DNA of 64,000 bases from Streptomyces erythrochromogenes (GTDB lineage: Bacteria; Actinomycetota; Actinomycetes; Streptomycetales; Streptomycetaceae), in contig NZ_CP108036.1 in NCBI RefSeq assembly GCF_036170895.1, forward strand, positions 1,736,001 through 1,800,000. Reading direction: 5' to 3'. Under the pieces are notes generated by a model. It saw only the letters and a program-made list of their open reading frames with translations, ran no database searches and was not told where the DNA came from. Positions 40,375 through 47,895 of this stretch are shown piece after piece. Made by a program: the position numbers and the translations under genes. Position 1 is the first letter of the stretch. The number at the start of each line of letters is the position of its first letter.

Positions 40375-41142
40375 ATGGTGGAACTGAAGACAGCACCCGA
40401 GATCGAGAAGATGCGCGCCGCGGGCCAGGTCGTCGCCCGTGCCCTGGCCGCCGTACGGAAGGCCGCCCATGTGGGAGTGGCCCTGTCGGACCTGGACCGG
40501 GTGGCCCGCGAGGTGCTCCGGGCGGCCGGAGCGACGTCACCCTTCCTCGGCTACCGGCCGAGCTTCGCGCCGGTGCCCTTCCCCGCGGTGGTGTGCGCCT
40601 CCGTCAACGACGCGATCGTGCACGGCGTCCCCGACGACTACCGGCTGTGCGACGGCGACCTCGTCAGCATCGACTGCGGGGCGAAGCTCGGCGGCTGGGC
40701 CGGGGACGCGGCGGTCAGCTTCACCGTCGGCCGCGCCCGCCCCGAGGACCTGCGGCTGATCGAGACGTCCGAGGCGGCCCTCGCGGCCGGCATCGCCGCC
40801 GCCGTGCCCGGCAACAGGATCGGGGACATCGCCCACGCCGTCGGCACGGTCTGCCGCTCCGCCGGATACGGCGTCCCCGACGGCTTCGGAGGCCACGGCA
40901 TCGGGCGGAACATGCACGAGGACCCGGGCGTGCCCAACGAGGGCGCGCCGGGGCGCGGCATGAAGCTGCGCCCCGGCATGGTCCTCGCCATCGAGCCGAT
41001 GCTGATCGCCGGCGGTACGGACGACTACCGGTGCGACGGCGACGGCTGGACCCTGCGCACCGTCGACGGCACCCGAGCCGCGCACTCGGAGCACACGGTC
41101 GCGATCACCGCACGCGGCCCGCGGATCCTCACCGCGCTCTGA
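40375..41142 (+). CDS. map: Type I methionine aminopeptidase
   Basis: A 255-residue cobalt/iron/manganese metalloprotease that removes N-terminal Met from nascent proteins. The five metal ligands are visible in VSIDCGAKLGGWAGDAAVSF (two Asp), FGGHGIGRNMHEDPGVPN (His), LAIEPMLIAGG (Glu) and SEHTVAIT (Glu). The substrate His lies in DAIVHGVP. It is the short form without the zinc-finger extension. No Shine-Dalgarno sequence precedes the ATG and a -10 box lies seven bases upstream, so translation is probably leaderless. A second, housekeeping map gene is expected elsewhere (usually beside secY/adk), which would make this a regulated paralogue. Confidence 0.94.
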   Translation: MVELKTAPEIEKMRAAGQVVARALAAVRKAAHVGVALSDLDRVAREVLRAAGATSPFLGYRPSFAPVPFPAVVCASVNDAIVHGVPDDYRLCDGDLVSIDCGAKLGGWAGDAAVSFTVGRARPEDLRLIETSEAALAAGIAAAVPGNRIGDIAHAVGTVCRSAGYGVPDGFGGHGIGRNMHEDPGVPNEGAPGRGMKLRPGMVLAIEPMLIAGGTDDYRCDGDGWTLRTVDGTRAAHSEHTVAITARGPRILTAL

Positions 41143-41154
41143 CTCCCCCGGTCG

Positions 41155-41192
41155 GCTCCTGCAGACGGCTCCTGCGGACGGCTCCTACGGCT
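41155..41192. repeat. 13-bp triplicate spanning the ggt stop codon
   Basis: CGGCTCCTGCAGA, CGGCTCCTGCGGA and CGGCTCCTACGG follow one another at 41155, 41168 and 41181. The last copy includes the stop codon of the gamma-glutamyltransferase gene (41185-41187). Confidence 0.75.
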
Positions 41193-42993
41193 TGCCGTGC
41201 GGGCGTACGACCATGGCCGAGCCGCCGCCGCGCCGGGAGGTCTCGGCCGCCGCCAGCCATCGGCCGTCGGGCAGCCGCTGGACGCCGGTGGCCGCGCCGA
41301 TCTCCGGGTTCTGCCGGAAGCCGTGGCCCAGGGCCTCCAACTCGGCGCGCAGCGGGCTGTTCCACAGGCCCGGTTCCAGCTCGGTGGTGGTCTGGTTGCG
41401 CTGGCTGGCCCGGGGCGCGGAGATCGCGTCGACCAGCGGCAGGCCCCGGTCGAGGTGGCCGGTCAGGGTCTGCAGGACGGTGGTGATGATGGTGGCTCCG
41501 CCGGGCGAACCGACCGCCAGCACCGGCCGGCCGTGGTCCAGCACGATCGTCGGGGACATGGACGAGCGCGGCCGCTTGCCGGGGCCGGGCAGGTTCGGGT
41601 CCGGGACGCCGGGCGCCGCCCGGGCGAAGGAGAAGTCGGTGAGCTCGTTGTTGAGCAGGAAGCCGCGGCCGGGGACGGTGATCGCGCTGCCGCCGGTGGA
41701 CTCGATGGTCAGGGTGTAGGAGACGACGTTGCCCCAGCGGTCGGCGACCGTCAGGTGCGTGGTGTTCTCGCCCTCGTACGTGGTCGGGGCGGCCTGTCCG
41801 GTGGTGGCGCAGGGCACCGGGCGGCGCGGGTCGCCGGGGGCCAGCGGGCTGGTCAGGGCCCGGTCCGGCTTGATCAGGCAGGCGCGGGAGTCGGCGAAGC
41901 GCTGCGAGAGCAGTTCACGGGTCGGCACGTCCTCGGCGGCCGGGTCGCCGACCCAGCGGCCGCGGTCGGCGAAGGAGATCCGGGAGGCCTCGATGAAGCG
42001 GTGCAGGTACTGGGCCTCGGAGAGCTTCGAGAGGTCGGTCCGTTCCAGGATGTTCAGCGCCTCGCCGACCGTGGTGCCGCCGGAGGAGGAGGGCGCCATG
42101 CTGTAGACGTCCAGGCCCCGGTAGTTCACCCGGGTGGGGTCCTGCCGCTTGGTGCCGTACGCGCGCAGGTCCCCGGCGGTCAGGTCGCCGGGCCGGACCG
42201 TGCGGGTGGCCGCGGGGTCCACCGGGGGCGTGCGGACGGTGCGGACGATGTCGTCGGCGATGGGGCCCCGGTAGAGGGCGCCGGTGCCCTTGCGGGCGAG
42301 TTCGGCGTAGGTGTCGGCGAGGTCCGGGTTCTTGAAGGTGGAGCCGACGACCGGCAGGGAGCCGCCCGGCAGGAAGAGCTTCGAGGTGTCCGGGAAGTCC
42401 CTGAACCGGGCTTCGTTGAGCTCGGTCTGGGCCCGGAAGGTGGCGTCCACCGTGAAGCCGTCGCGGGCCAGTTTCTCGGCGGGCCGCAGGAGTTGGCGCA
42501 GCGGGCGGCTGCCCCAGGCGTCGAGGGCGCTCTTCCAGGTGGCGGGGGTGCCGGGGACTCCGACGCCGAGGCCGCTGGTCTGGCCCTCGGCGAAGGGGAT
42601 GGGCTGGCCGTTCTCCTGGAACAGGGTGGCGGTGGCCGTGGCCGGGGCGGTCTCCCGGCCGTCGACGGTGTGTACCCGGTGCGAGCGGGCGTCGTAGTAG
42701 ACGAAGTAGCCGCCGCCCCCGATGCCCGCCGAGTAGGGCTCGGTGACGCCGAGCGCGGCGGCGGTGGCGACGGCCGCGTCGACGGCGTTGCCGCCGGCGC
42801 GCAGCACGGCGATCCCGGCGGCCGAGGCGTCGGCGTCGACGCTGGCGACGGCACCGCCGTAGCCGGCGGCGACCGGCACCTTCGCCGGCGGGGCCGGGGC
42901 CGCGGCGGCGGTGGGCGGGGCGGCTCCGGTCGAGACGAGTGCGGCGACGACGGTCAGCATCGGTAACGTGCGGGCGACGGCGGGACGGTGCAT
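41185..42993 (-). CDS. ggt: Gamma-glutamyltransferase (secreted)
   Basis: A 602-residue secreted autoprocessing enzyme that hydrolyses glutathione and transfers gamma-glutamyl groups. A signal peptide ends near residue 32 (ALVSTGAAPPTAAAAPAPP). The catalytic Thr that becomes the new N-terminus of the small subunit lies in GENTTHLTVADRWGNVVSYT (residues about 402-421). Substrate-binding segments are VDGRETAPATA (the large-subunit Arg) and RPRSSMSPTIVLDHGRPV. Both subunits are complete and of normal size. It has a good GGAGG site before the ATG. No glutathione-type partner gene is adjacent; Streptomyces uses mycothiol, so gamma-glutamyl peptides or glutamine may be the substrate. Confidence 0.94.
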   Translation of the reverse strand: MHRPAVARTLPMLTVVAALVSTGAAPPTAAAAPAPPAKVPVAAGYGGAVASVDADASAAGIAVLRAGGNAVDAAVATAAALGVTEPYSAGIGGGGYFVYYDARSHRVHTVDGRETAPATATATLFQENGQPIPFAEGQTSGLGVGVPGTPATWKSALDAWGSRPLRQLLRPAEKLARDGFTVDATFRAQTELNEARFRDFPDTSKLFLPGGSLPVVGSTFKNPDLADTYAELARKGTGALYRGPIADDIVRTVRTPPVDPAATRTVRPGDLTAGDLRAYGTKRQDPTRVNYRGLDVYSMAPSSSGGTTVGEALNILERTDLSKLSEAQYLHRFIEASRISFADRGRWVGDPAAEDVPTRELLSQRFADSRACLIKPDRALTSPLAPGDPRRPVPCATTGQAAPTTYEGENTTHLTVADRWGNVVSYTLTIESTGGSAITVPGRGFLLNNELTDFSFARAAPGVPDPNLPGPGKRPRSSMSPTIVLDHGRPVLAVGSPGGATIITTVLQTLTGHLDRGLPLVDAISAPRASQRNQTTTELEPGLWNSPLRAELEALGHGFRQNPEIGAATGVQRLPDGRWLAAAETSRRGGGSAMVVRPHGKP

Positions 42994-43171
42994 CCGGACC
43001 TCCAGTGGCAGCGTGGGCCGAGCCTAGCGCCGGGCCCGCCGCCCCGTCAGGGCGTCGGCCGTGGCGCGCCGCCCGACGGGACGGACCGGGGCCGGGGCCG
43101 CGCCGGACGTCGGCGGACCGGGGCGCACCGCGGCGGTGATCTCTCGCGGCAAATGGCCTAGCATCCCGCGC

Positions 43172-43897
43172 ATGAACGACGACGTGCGCAACATCGTGCT
43201 CGGGGTGATAGCCACCGCCGTCAGCGGCGGGTTCGGCTGGTTCTCCCGGACCTACCTCTGGCGGCGCGCGCTCCGCCGCAAGCAGGCCTTCTTCGGGCTG
43301 CCGACCGGCTCCGACTGCCTGTTCGTGGTCAACCGGCAGATGGGGGGCAAGGATTCCTCCCTGCACCGCAACGACGCCTTCGCCCTGCTGGAGATCTCCG
43401 CGCTGATCAAGGACTGCGGGGCGAACGTCCAGATCGTCACGCACGACACAGCCCGCCAGGGCTTCGGCGACCGGGCCGAGTTCTGCGTCGGCGGGCCCAG
43501 CTCCAACGCCCGCACCACGGCGCACCTGGCGTCCATGCTGCCGGGCATCACCGTCAACACGGACGCGGAGCAGCACGAGGACCGGGGCGCGATCCGCGTG
43601 GGCGACGAGGTCTACCGGTGGCGCAAGGGTCTGGAGGAGTACGTGGTGCTGGCCCGGCTGGCGGGCGGGGAGGGCGGCCGGCCGGTGTTCCTGCTGTCCG
43701 GGCAGACCGCGGTCAGCAACCAGGCTGCGGCCCGGTATCTGAACCGGCAGCACACGCACCTGGCGCGCAAGTACGGGGTGGCCTCCTTCTGTCTGGTGCT
43801 GAAGGTCGTGAACTCCGACGCCTATGGGCCGGACGTGGCCGAGCTGGTCGCGGACGTCACCCGGGCGGCCCGGACACCCGCAGCGGCAGTCGCGTGA
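43172..43897 (+). CDS. Membrane-anchored protein of unknown function
   Basis: A 241-residue protein. Residues about 5-22 form one membrane helix followed by an Arg-rich stop-transfer segment (RTYLWRRALRRK). The remaining 205 residues are a soluble domain that alternates strands and helices: SDCLFVVNRQMGG, HRNDAFALLEISALIKDCGANVQIV, EFCVGGPSSNARTTAHLASMLPGI, FLLSGQTAVSNQAAARYLNRQHTHLARKYG. The GGPxSN turn and the alternating pattern suggest a Rossmann-like nucleotide- or ligand-binding fold, but I cannot name the family. It starts with ATG at 43172 and overlaps the convergent P450 gene by 41 bases. Confidence 0.8.
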   Translation: MNDDVRNIVLGVIATAVSGGFGWFSRTYLWRRALRRKQAFFGLPTGSDCLFVVNRQMGGKDSSLHRNDAFALLEISALIKDCGANVQIVTHDTARQGFGDRAEFCVGGPSSNARTTAHLASMLPGITVNTDAEQHEDRGAIRVGDEVYRWRKGLEEYVVLARLAGGEGGRPVFLLSGQTAVSNQAAARYLNRQHTHLARKYGVASFCLVLKVVNSDAYGPDVAELVADVTRAARTPAAAVA

Positions 43898-45116
43898 TCC
43901 CGTTGATGAAGTTCGACACCAACCGCCCGGGTGGACCGGCGAGTTCCGGCACGGGCATGGCCGCGCACCACTCCTCGTAGAGGGTGCGCAGTTGGAGCCG
44001 GGCGAAGTGCGCGCCCAGGCAGACGTGCGGGCCGTCCCCGAAGGACACGTGCGGGTTGGGGGTGCGGCCGAGGTCCAGGCGGCCGGGGTCGGTGAAGACG
44101 CGCTCGTCGTGGTTGGCGGAGGTGTGGAAGACGACGACCTTGTCGCCGGCCCGGACCGGCTGCCCGGCCGGTTCGTGGTCGACGGCGGCGGTGCGGCGGA
44201 AGCTGAGGACCGGCGGGTGGACGCGCAGGAGTTCCTCGACGGCGCTCTGCGCGGGGACCTTCCCCTCCGCGAGCCGGCGGTATTCGTCGGGTGCGCGGGC
44301 GAGGGCGAGGAGGCCGCCGGGGGCGGCGCTGCGTACGGTGTCGTTGCCCGCGACGGTGAGCAGGAAGAAGAACATCTCCAGTTCGGCCGGGTCGAGCCCG
44401 GCCGTGGCGAGGGCGGTCATCAGGTCGTCGCCGGGGTGTCGGCGTTTGTGGGCGGCGAGTTCGCGGGCGTACGCGAACATCTCGCCGAGCAGGGCCGGGG
44501 AGCGCGGGTTGAGGGGCTTGCCGTCGGGTCCGAGGGGCGGTGCCGGGGCGTCGTCGGGGTCCTGGTAGCCGATGACGCGGACGGTCCATTCCAGCAGCAG
44601 GGCCCGGTCGGCGGGCGGGACGCCGAGCAGGTCGGTGAGGTTGAGCAGTGCGTACTCGTCGGTGACGGTGCGGACGAGGTCGGCGGCGCCGTCTTCGGCG
44701 GCGTCCCGGGCGGCGGCCAGCAGGGTGCGGGCCCGTTCGCGTACGCGCCCGGCGAAGGCGTCGACGCGGGCGGGGGTGAAGGCGCGGGCGACGAGCCGGC
44801 GCAGCCTGCCGTGCTCCGGCGGGTCCTGGTTGAGCATGGTGCGGCGCAGGAAGGGCAGGTCGGCCGGGTCGGGGTCGCGGATCTGGGTGGCGCCCAGCCA
44901 GGAGGAGTACGTCCGGTGGTCGCGCAGGACCCGGACGACGTCGGCGTGCCGGGTGACGGCCCAGAATCCGGGGCCGGCGGGCCAGCCCGCGATCTCGGGC
45001 TCCGGCTGCCAGGCCACGGGGTGGTGGTCGCGCAGCAGCCGGTAGCGCTCGTGCGGGACGCCGACGGCGTAGAGGCGGGGGTCGAAGACGTCGGGGACGT
45101 CCGCGGCGTGGTCCAT
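43857..45116 (-). CDS. Cytochrome P450 (CYP124/125/142-like clade)
   Basis: A 419-residue soluble P450. The I-helix oxygen-binding motif is VAGNDTVRSA, the K-helix ExxR is EELLR, and the heme-Cys loop is FGDGPHVCLGAHFAR (residues about 350-364). The N-terminal SWLGATQIRD and MLNQDPPEHGRLRRLVARAF and the terminal SNFINGITRLPLR resemble the actinobacterial CYP124/125/142 group that oxidises sterol side chains and methyl-branched lipids. The ATG at 45116 was chosen over 45158 because it starts the family-like N-terminus. No ferredoxin or reductase gene adjoins, so electrons must come from elsewhere. The substrate is unproven. Confidence 0.9.
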   Translation of the reverse strand: MDHAADVPDVFDPRLYAVGVPHERYRLLRDHHPVAWQPEPEIAGWPAGPGFWAVTRHADVVRVLRDHRTYSSWLGATQIRDPDPADLPFLRRTMLNQDPPEHGRLRRLVARAFTPARVDAFAGRVRERARTLLAAARDAAEDGAADLVRTVTDEYALLNLTDLLGVPPADRALLLEWTVRVIGYQDPDDAPAPPLGPDGKPLNPRSPALLGEMFAYARELAAHKRRHPGDDLMTALATAGLDPAELEMFFFLLTVAGNDTVRSAAPGGLLALARAPDEYRRLAEGKVPAQSAVEELLRVHPPVLSFRRTAAVDHEPAGQPVRAGDKVVVFHTSANHDERVFTDPGRLDLGRTPNPHVSFGDGPHVCLGAHFARLQLRTLYEEWCAAMPVPELAGPPGRLVSNFINGITRLPLRVSGPPG

Positions 45117-45186
45117 GGGGCCACCGTGACGGGTGTCCGGCCCCGCCCGCAAGGGCACCGCCCCTGCGGACAGGAGCCGCCGGGCG

Positions 45187-45723
45187 TCAGCGCCGCGGGT
45201 TGCAGTCGGCGGCGGGCAGGACGGCGTCGGTGCCCTTGATGCTGACCTGGCTGAGGGTGTCGGGCACGGCGGAGACGCCGACGGTGCACACCAGCTGGTT
45301 GCGGGCCAGGTCCGACAGGCCGCCCACGGCGAAGGGGACGCTGACGGTCAGCCCCTTGTCCGGCGAGTACCTGCTCACCGACACCGCGTCCACCTGCTCG
45401 TCGGGCACCTTCGGCAGCGCCGTGGTGAGCCCTGCCGCCGAAGCAGGGCCGCTGGGTCCGTCCAGCAGCAGCCGCGCGAGCGGTGTGGGCGCGAGGGTGT
45501 ATTCGGTGCTGATCGAGAACGGGACCGGGACGAGCCGGTCGCCCTCCTTGGAGACGAAGTAGAGGACGGCGGCGTTCTTGGCGCCGGGAACCTTGACGGC
45601 GGCGGCGTGGCCGCTCTCGATCACCCCGGTGCGTTTGATCCCGCATCCGGCGAGCAGCAGGGCGCAGCCGGCCATTGCGGCGGTGGCCGCCGCGGCGCGG
45701 GCTCTCGTCTTCCGCCCTGTCAT
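45187..45723 (-). CDS. GerMN-domain lipoprotein, coupled to a histidine kinase
   Basis: A 178-residue lipoprotein with a basic N-terminus (MTGRKTRAR), hydrophobic core and lipobox LLLAGC near residues 22-27. The mature part (residues about 50-165) fits a GerMN-like domain: NAAVLYFVSKEGDRLVPVPF, PLARLLLDGPSGP, and the periodic strands GLTVSVPFAVGGL. Its start overlaps the kinase stop by four bases (ATGA), so it is translated with the sensor. By analogy with LpqB-MtrB it may modulate the kinase at the membrane surface; this is inference from arrangement. Confidence 0.85.
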   Translation of the reverse strand: MTGRKTRARAAAATAAMAGCALLLAGCGIKRTGVIESGHAAAVKVPGAKNAAVLYFVSKEGDRLVPVPFSISTEYTLAPTPLARLLLDGPSGPASAAGLTTALPKVPDEQVDAVSVSRYSPDKGLTVSVPFAVGGLSDLARNQLVCTVGVSAVPDTLSQVSIKGTDAVLPAADCNPRR

Positions 45724-47165
45724 ACGTGGGCCTCCAGCGGCATGTCGAGGGTGAAGAGGGCGCCGCCGGCGGGTCGGTTGCCCGCCCGGAGGGTGCCGCC
45801 GTGCAGGCGGACGTTCTCCAGGGTGATGGCGAGTCCGAGGCCGCTGCCGGCGGAGCGGGTTCGGGCCGCGTCGGCCTTGAAGAAGCGGTCGAAGATGTGC
45901 GGCAGCACCTCGGGGGCGATGCCGGGGCCGCTGTCGGCGACGTCGATGAGGAGCCGTTCTCCGTCCGCGCCGGCTGCGGTGCTCACGGTGACGTGGACGG
46001 GGGCGCCGCCGTGCCGCAGGGCGTTGCCGACGAGGTTGGCGAGGACCACGTCGAAGCGGCGCGGGTCGAGGCGGGCGCGTACCCCGTGGGGCAGGTCGGT
46101 GACGACGCGGGCGTCGTCCCAGTGGCGTCGTTCGAGGGTCTTGCGCACGGCTTCGGCGATGTCGACGTCGTCGAGGTTGAGCTCGGCGGCCCGGGCGTCG
46201 AACCGGGAGATCTCCATGAGGTCCTCGACGAGGACGGCGAGTTTTCCGGTCTCGGCGCTGACCAGGCGCAGGGCCTTGGCGGTGTCGGCGTCGAGGCGGG
46301 CGGCGTCCTCGTCCAGGACCTCCGTGACGGCGAGCATGCCGGCGAGCGGGGTGCGCAGTTCGTGGGAGACGTCGGAGGCGAAGCGGCGGGCGCGGACCTC
46401 GGCCTCCTGGAGTTCGCGCACGGACTGTTCCAGGGCGCGGGCGGTCTCGTTGAAGGTGCGGGCGAGTCCGGCGAGTTCGTCGGCCCCCCGGACCTCGATG
46501 CGGGTGTCGAGGCGGCCGCGTCCCAGTTTCTGTGCGGCGCGGCGCATGTCGCGGACCGGGCGCAGCACGCTGCGGGCGGCCAGCAGGGCGGGGACGATGG
46601 CGATGGCCAGGCCCGGGACGGCGCCCTGCTGGGCCGCCTCGACCATGGCTTCGACGGTCTGCTTCTCGGTGGAGAGCGGGACGCTGGCGTAGAAGACGAC
46701 CCCGGTGGATTCGATGTACCCGTTGTGCTCGAAGAGGGCGGGGACGCCGATGGTGAGCCAGGGGCTGCCGCGCTGGTCCTCGACGCGCTGGAAGGCGGCG
46801 TACTGGTTGTTGCGGACCCGGTCGCGCAGGCTGTCGGTGATCACGGTGGACGTGGGCGTGCCGGGGTTGGTGGAGACGCGTATGCCGCCGTACTCGCCGA
46901 AGATGATCCACGGGTGGGGTTTGCCGCGCTTGCCGAGCTCGATGACGATGCGCTGGAGCTCCTGCTGCTCCAGGGGCAGGCGGATCTCCTGCTGCTCGAC
47001 CTGGTCCCGCAGGGTGCTGACGGCGGTGTCCTGGGTCTGTTTGAGGATGGCGTTGCGCGCCTGCTGGTAGGTCAGGGCCGCGGTGGTTCCCGCACTGATC
47101 GCGGCGACCAGGAGGAAGGCCGCGATCAGCCGGGTGCGCAGCCCCAGGGGTGCTATGCGTCGCAC
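45720..47165 (-). CDS. HAMP-domain sensor histidine kinase
   Basis: A 481-residue class I histidine kinase. Two membrane helices (residues about 8-30 and 170-190) flank an extracytoplasmic sensor of about 140 residues. HAMP follows (residues about 190-245), then HisKA with the phosphoacceptor in FASDVSHELRTPLAGM (His at about 266) and HATPase_c with N (LANLVGNALRHG), G1 (DVADSGPGIAP), F (IFDRFFKAD) and G2 (SAGSGLGLAI) boxes intact. It starts with GTG at 47165, six bases after the response regulator stop, and overlaps the lipoprotein gene downstream. The order RR-HK-lipoprotein resembles envelope-stress systems in Streptomyces but I cannot equate it with CseBC or AfsQ. Confidence 0.93.
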   Translation of the reverse strand: MRRIAPLGLRTRLIAAFLLVAAISAGTTAALTYQQARNAILKQTQDTAVSTLRDQVEQQEIRLPLEQQELQRIVIELGKRGKPHPWIIFGEYGGIRVSTNPGTPTSTVITDSLRDRVRNNQYAAFQRVEDQRGSPWLTIGVPALFEHNGYIESTGVVFYASVPLSTEKQTVEAMVEAAQQGAVPGLAIAIVPALLAARSVLRPVRDMRRAAQKLGRGRLDTRIEVRGADELAGLARTFNETARALEQSVRELQEAEVRARRFASDVSHELRTPLAGMLAVTEVLDEDAARLDADTAKALRLVSAETGKLAVLVEDLMEISRFDARAAELNLDDVDIAEAVRKTLERRHWDDARVVTDLPHGVRARLDPRRFDVVLANLVGNALRHGGAPVHVTVSTAAGADGERLLIDVADSGPGIAPEVLPHIFDRFFKADAARTRSAGSGLGLAITLENVRLHGGTLRAGNRPAGGALFTLDMPLEAHV

Positions 47166-47171
47166 CGCGGC

Positions 47172-47855
47172 CTACAGGGGACCGAAGCGGTAGCCGAAGC
47201 CGCGCACGGTCTGTATGTAGCGGGGGCTGCGGGCGGGGTCCTCGATCTTGTGGCGCAGGCGGCGGACGCAGGCGTCCACGAGGCGGGCGTCGGCGTGGTA
47301 ACTGTGGTCCCAGACGTATTCGAGGAGCTGCTGGCGGGAGAAGACCTGTTCGGGCGAGGCCGACAGGTGCAGCAGGAGCTTGATCTCGCTGGGTGCGAGG
47401 GCGACGCGTTCGCCGTTCTTGGCGACGGTCAGTCCGGCGCGGTCGATGACGAGTTCGCCGTGGCTCTCGATGCCGGGGCGGGATCCCACCGGGTCGCTGA
47501 GCCGGCGCAGGACGGCCTTGATGCGGGCTTCGATGACCTCGGTGCGGGCGGGTTTGACGATGTAGTCGTCGGCGCCCGCCTCCAGGCCGATGACGATGTC
47601 GAAGTCGTCGCCGCGTGCGGTGAGCATGATGATCGGCACTTCGCTGGTCTGGCGGATGCGGTGGCAGACCTGCACGCCGTTGATGCCGGGCAGCATCAGG
47701 TCGAGCAGCACGAGTTCGGGGTGGAAGCTCGTCATCAGGGCGAGTCCGTCCTCCCCGGTCTCGGCGGCCCGGACCTCGTGGCCGCGGCGGCGCAGGCCGA
47801 GGCCCACCCCTTCGCGGATGGAAGGGTCGTCCTCGATCAGCAGTACGCGTGGCAT
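47172..47855 (-). CDS. OmpR-family response regulator
   Basis: A 227-residue regulator. The receiver domain (residues 1-120) has the acidic pair LIEDD, the phospho-acceptor Asp in LVLLDLMLPGINGVQV (about Asp51), the Thr in IMLTARGDD, and the Lys in YIVKPA. The winged-helix output domain (about 130-225) shows LAPSEIKLLLHLSASPEQVFSRQQLLEYVW and the recognition helix ARLVDACVRRLRHKI. The ATG at 47855 gives a standard N-terminus MPRVLLIEDD. It is 40 bases downstream of murJ and six bases upstream of the kinase gene, all leftward, so it may belong to the femX-murJ transcription unit. Confidence 0.95.
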   Translation of the reverse strand: MPRVLLIEDDPSIREGVGLGLRRRGHEVRAAETGEDGLALMTSFHPELVLLDLMLPGINGVQVCHRIRQTSEVPIIMLTARGDDFDIVIGLEAGADDYIVKPARTEVIEARIKAVLRRLSDPVGSRPGIESHGELVIDRAGLTVAKNGERVALAPSEIKLLLHLSASPEQVFSRQQLLEYVWDHSYHADARLVDACVRRLRHKIEDPARSPRYIQTVRGFGYRFGPL

Positions 47856-47895
47856 CCGGTCAGTATCCCAAGGCGTTCTTCGGCTTCTCCTCCCG

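Noticed and set aside
45720..47855. Identity with the CseB/CseC or AfsQ1/AfsQ2 systems
   Set aside because: The receiver sequence differs from the versions I remember, and no sigE/cseA or sigQ gene is adjacent.
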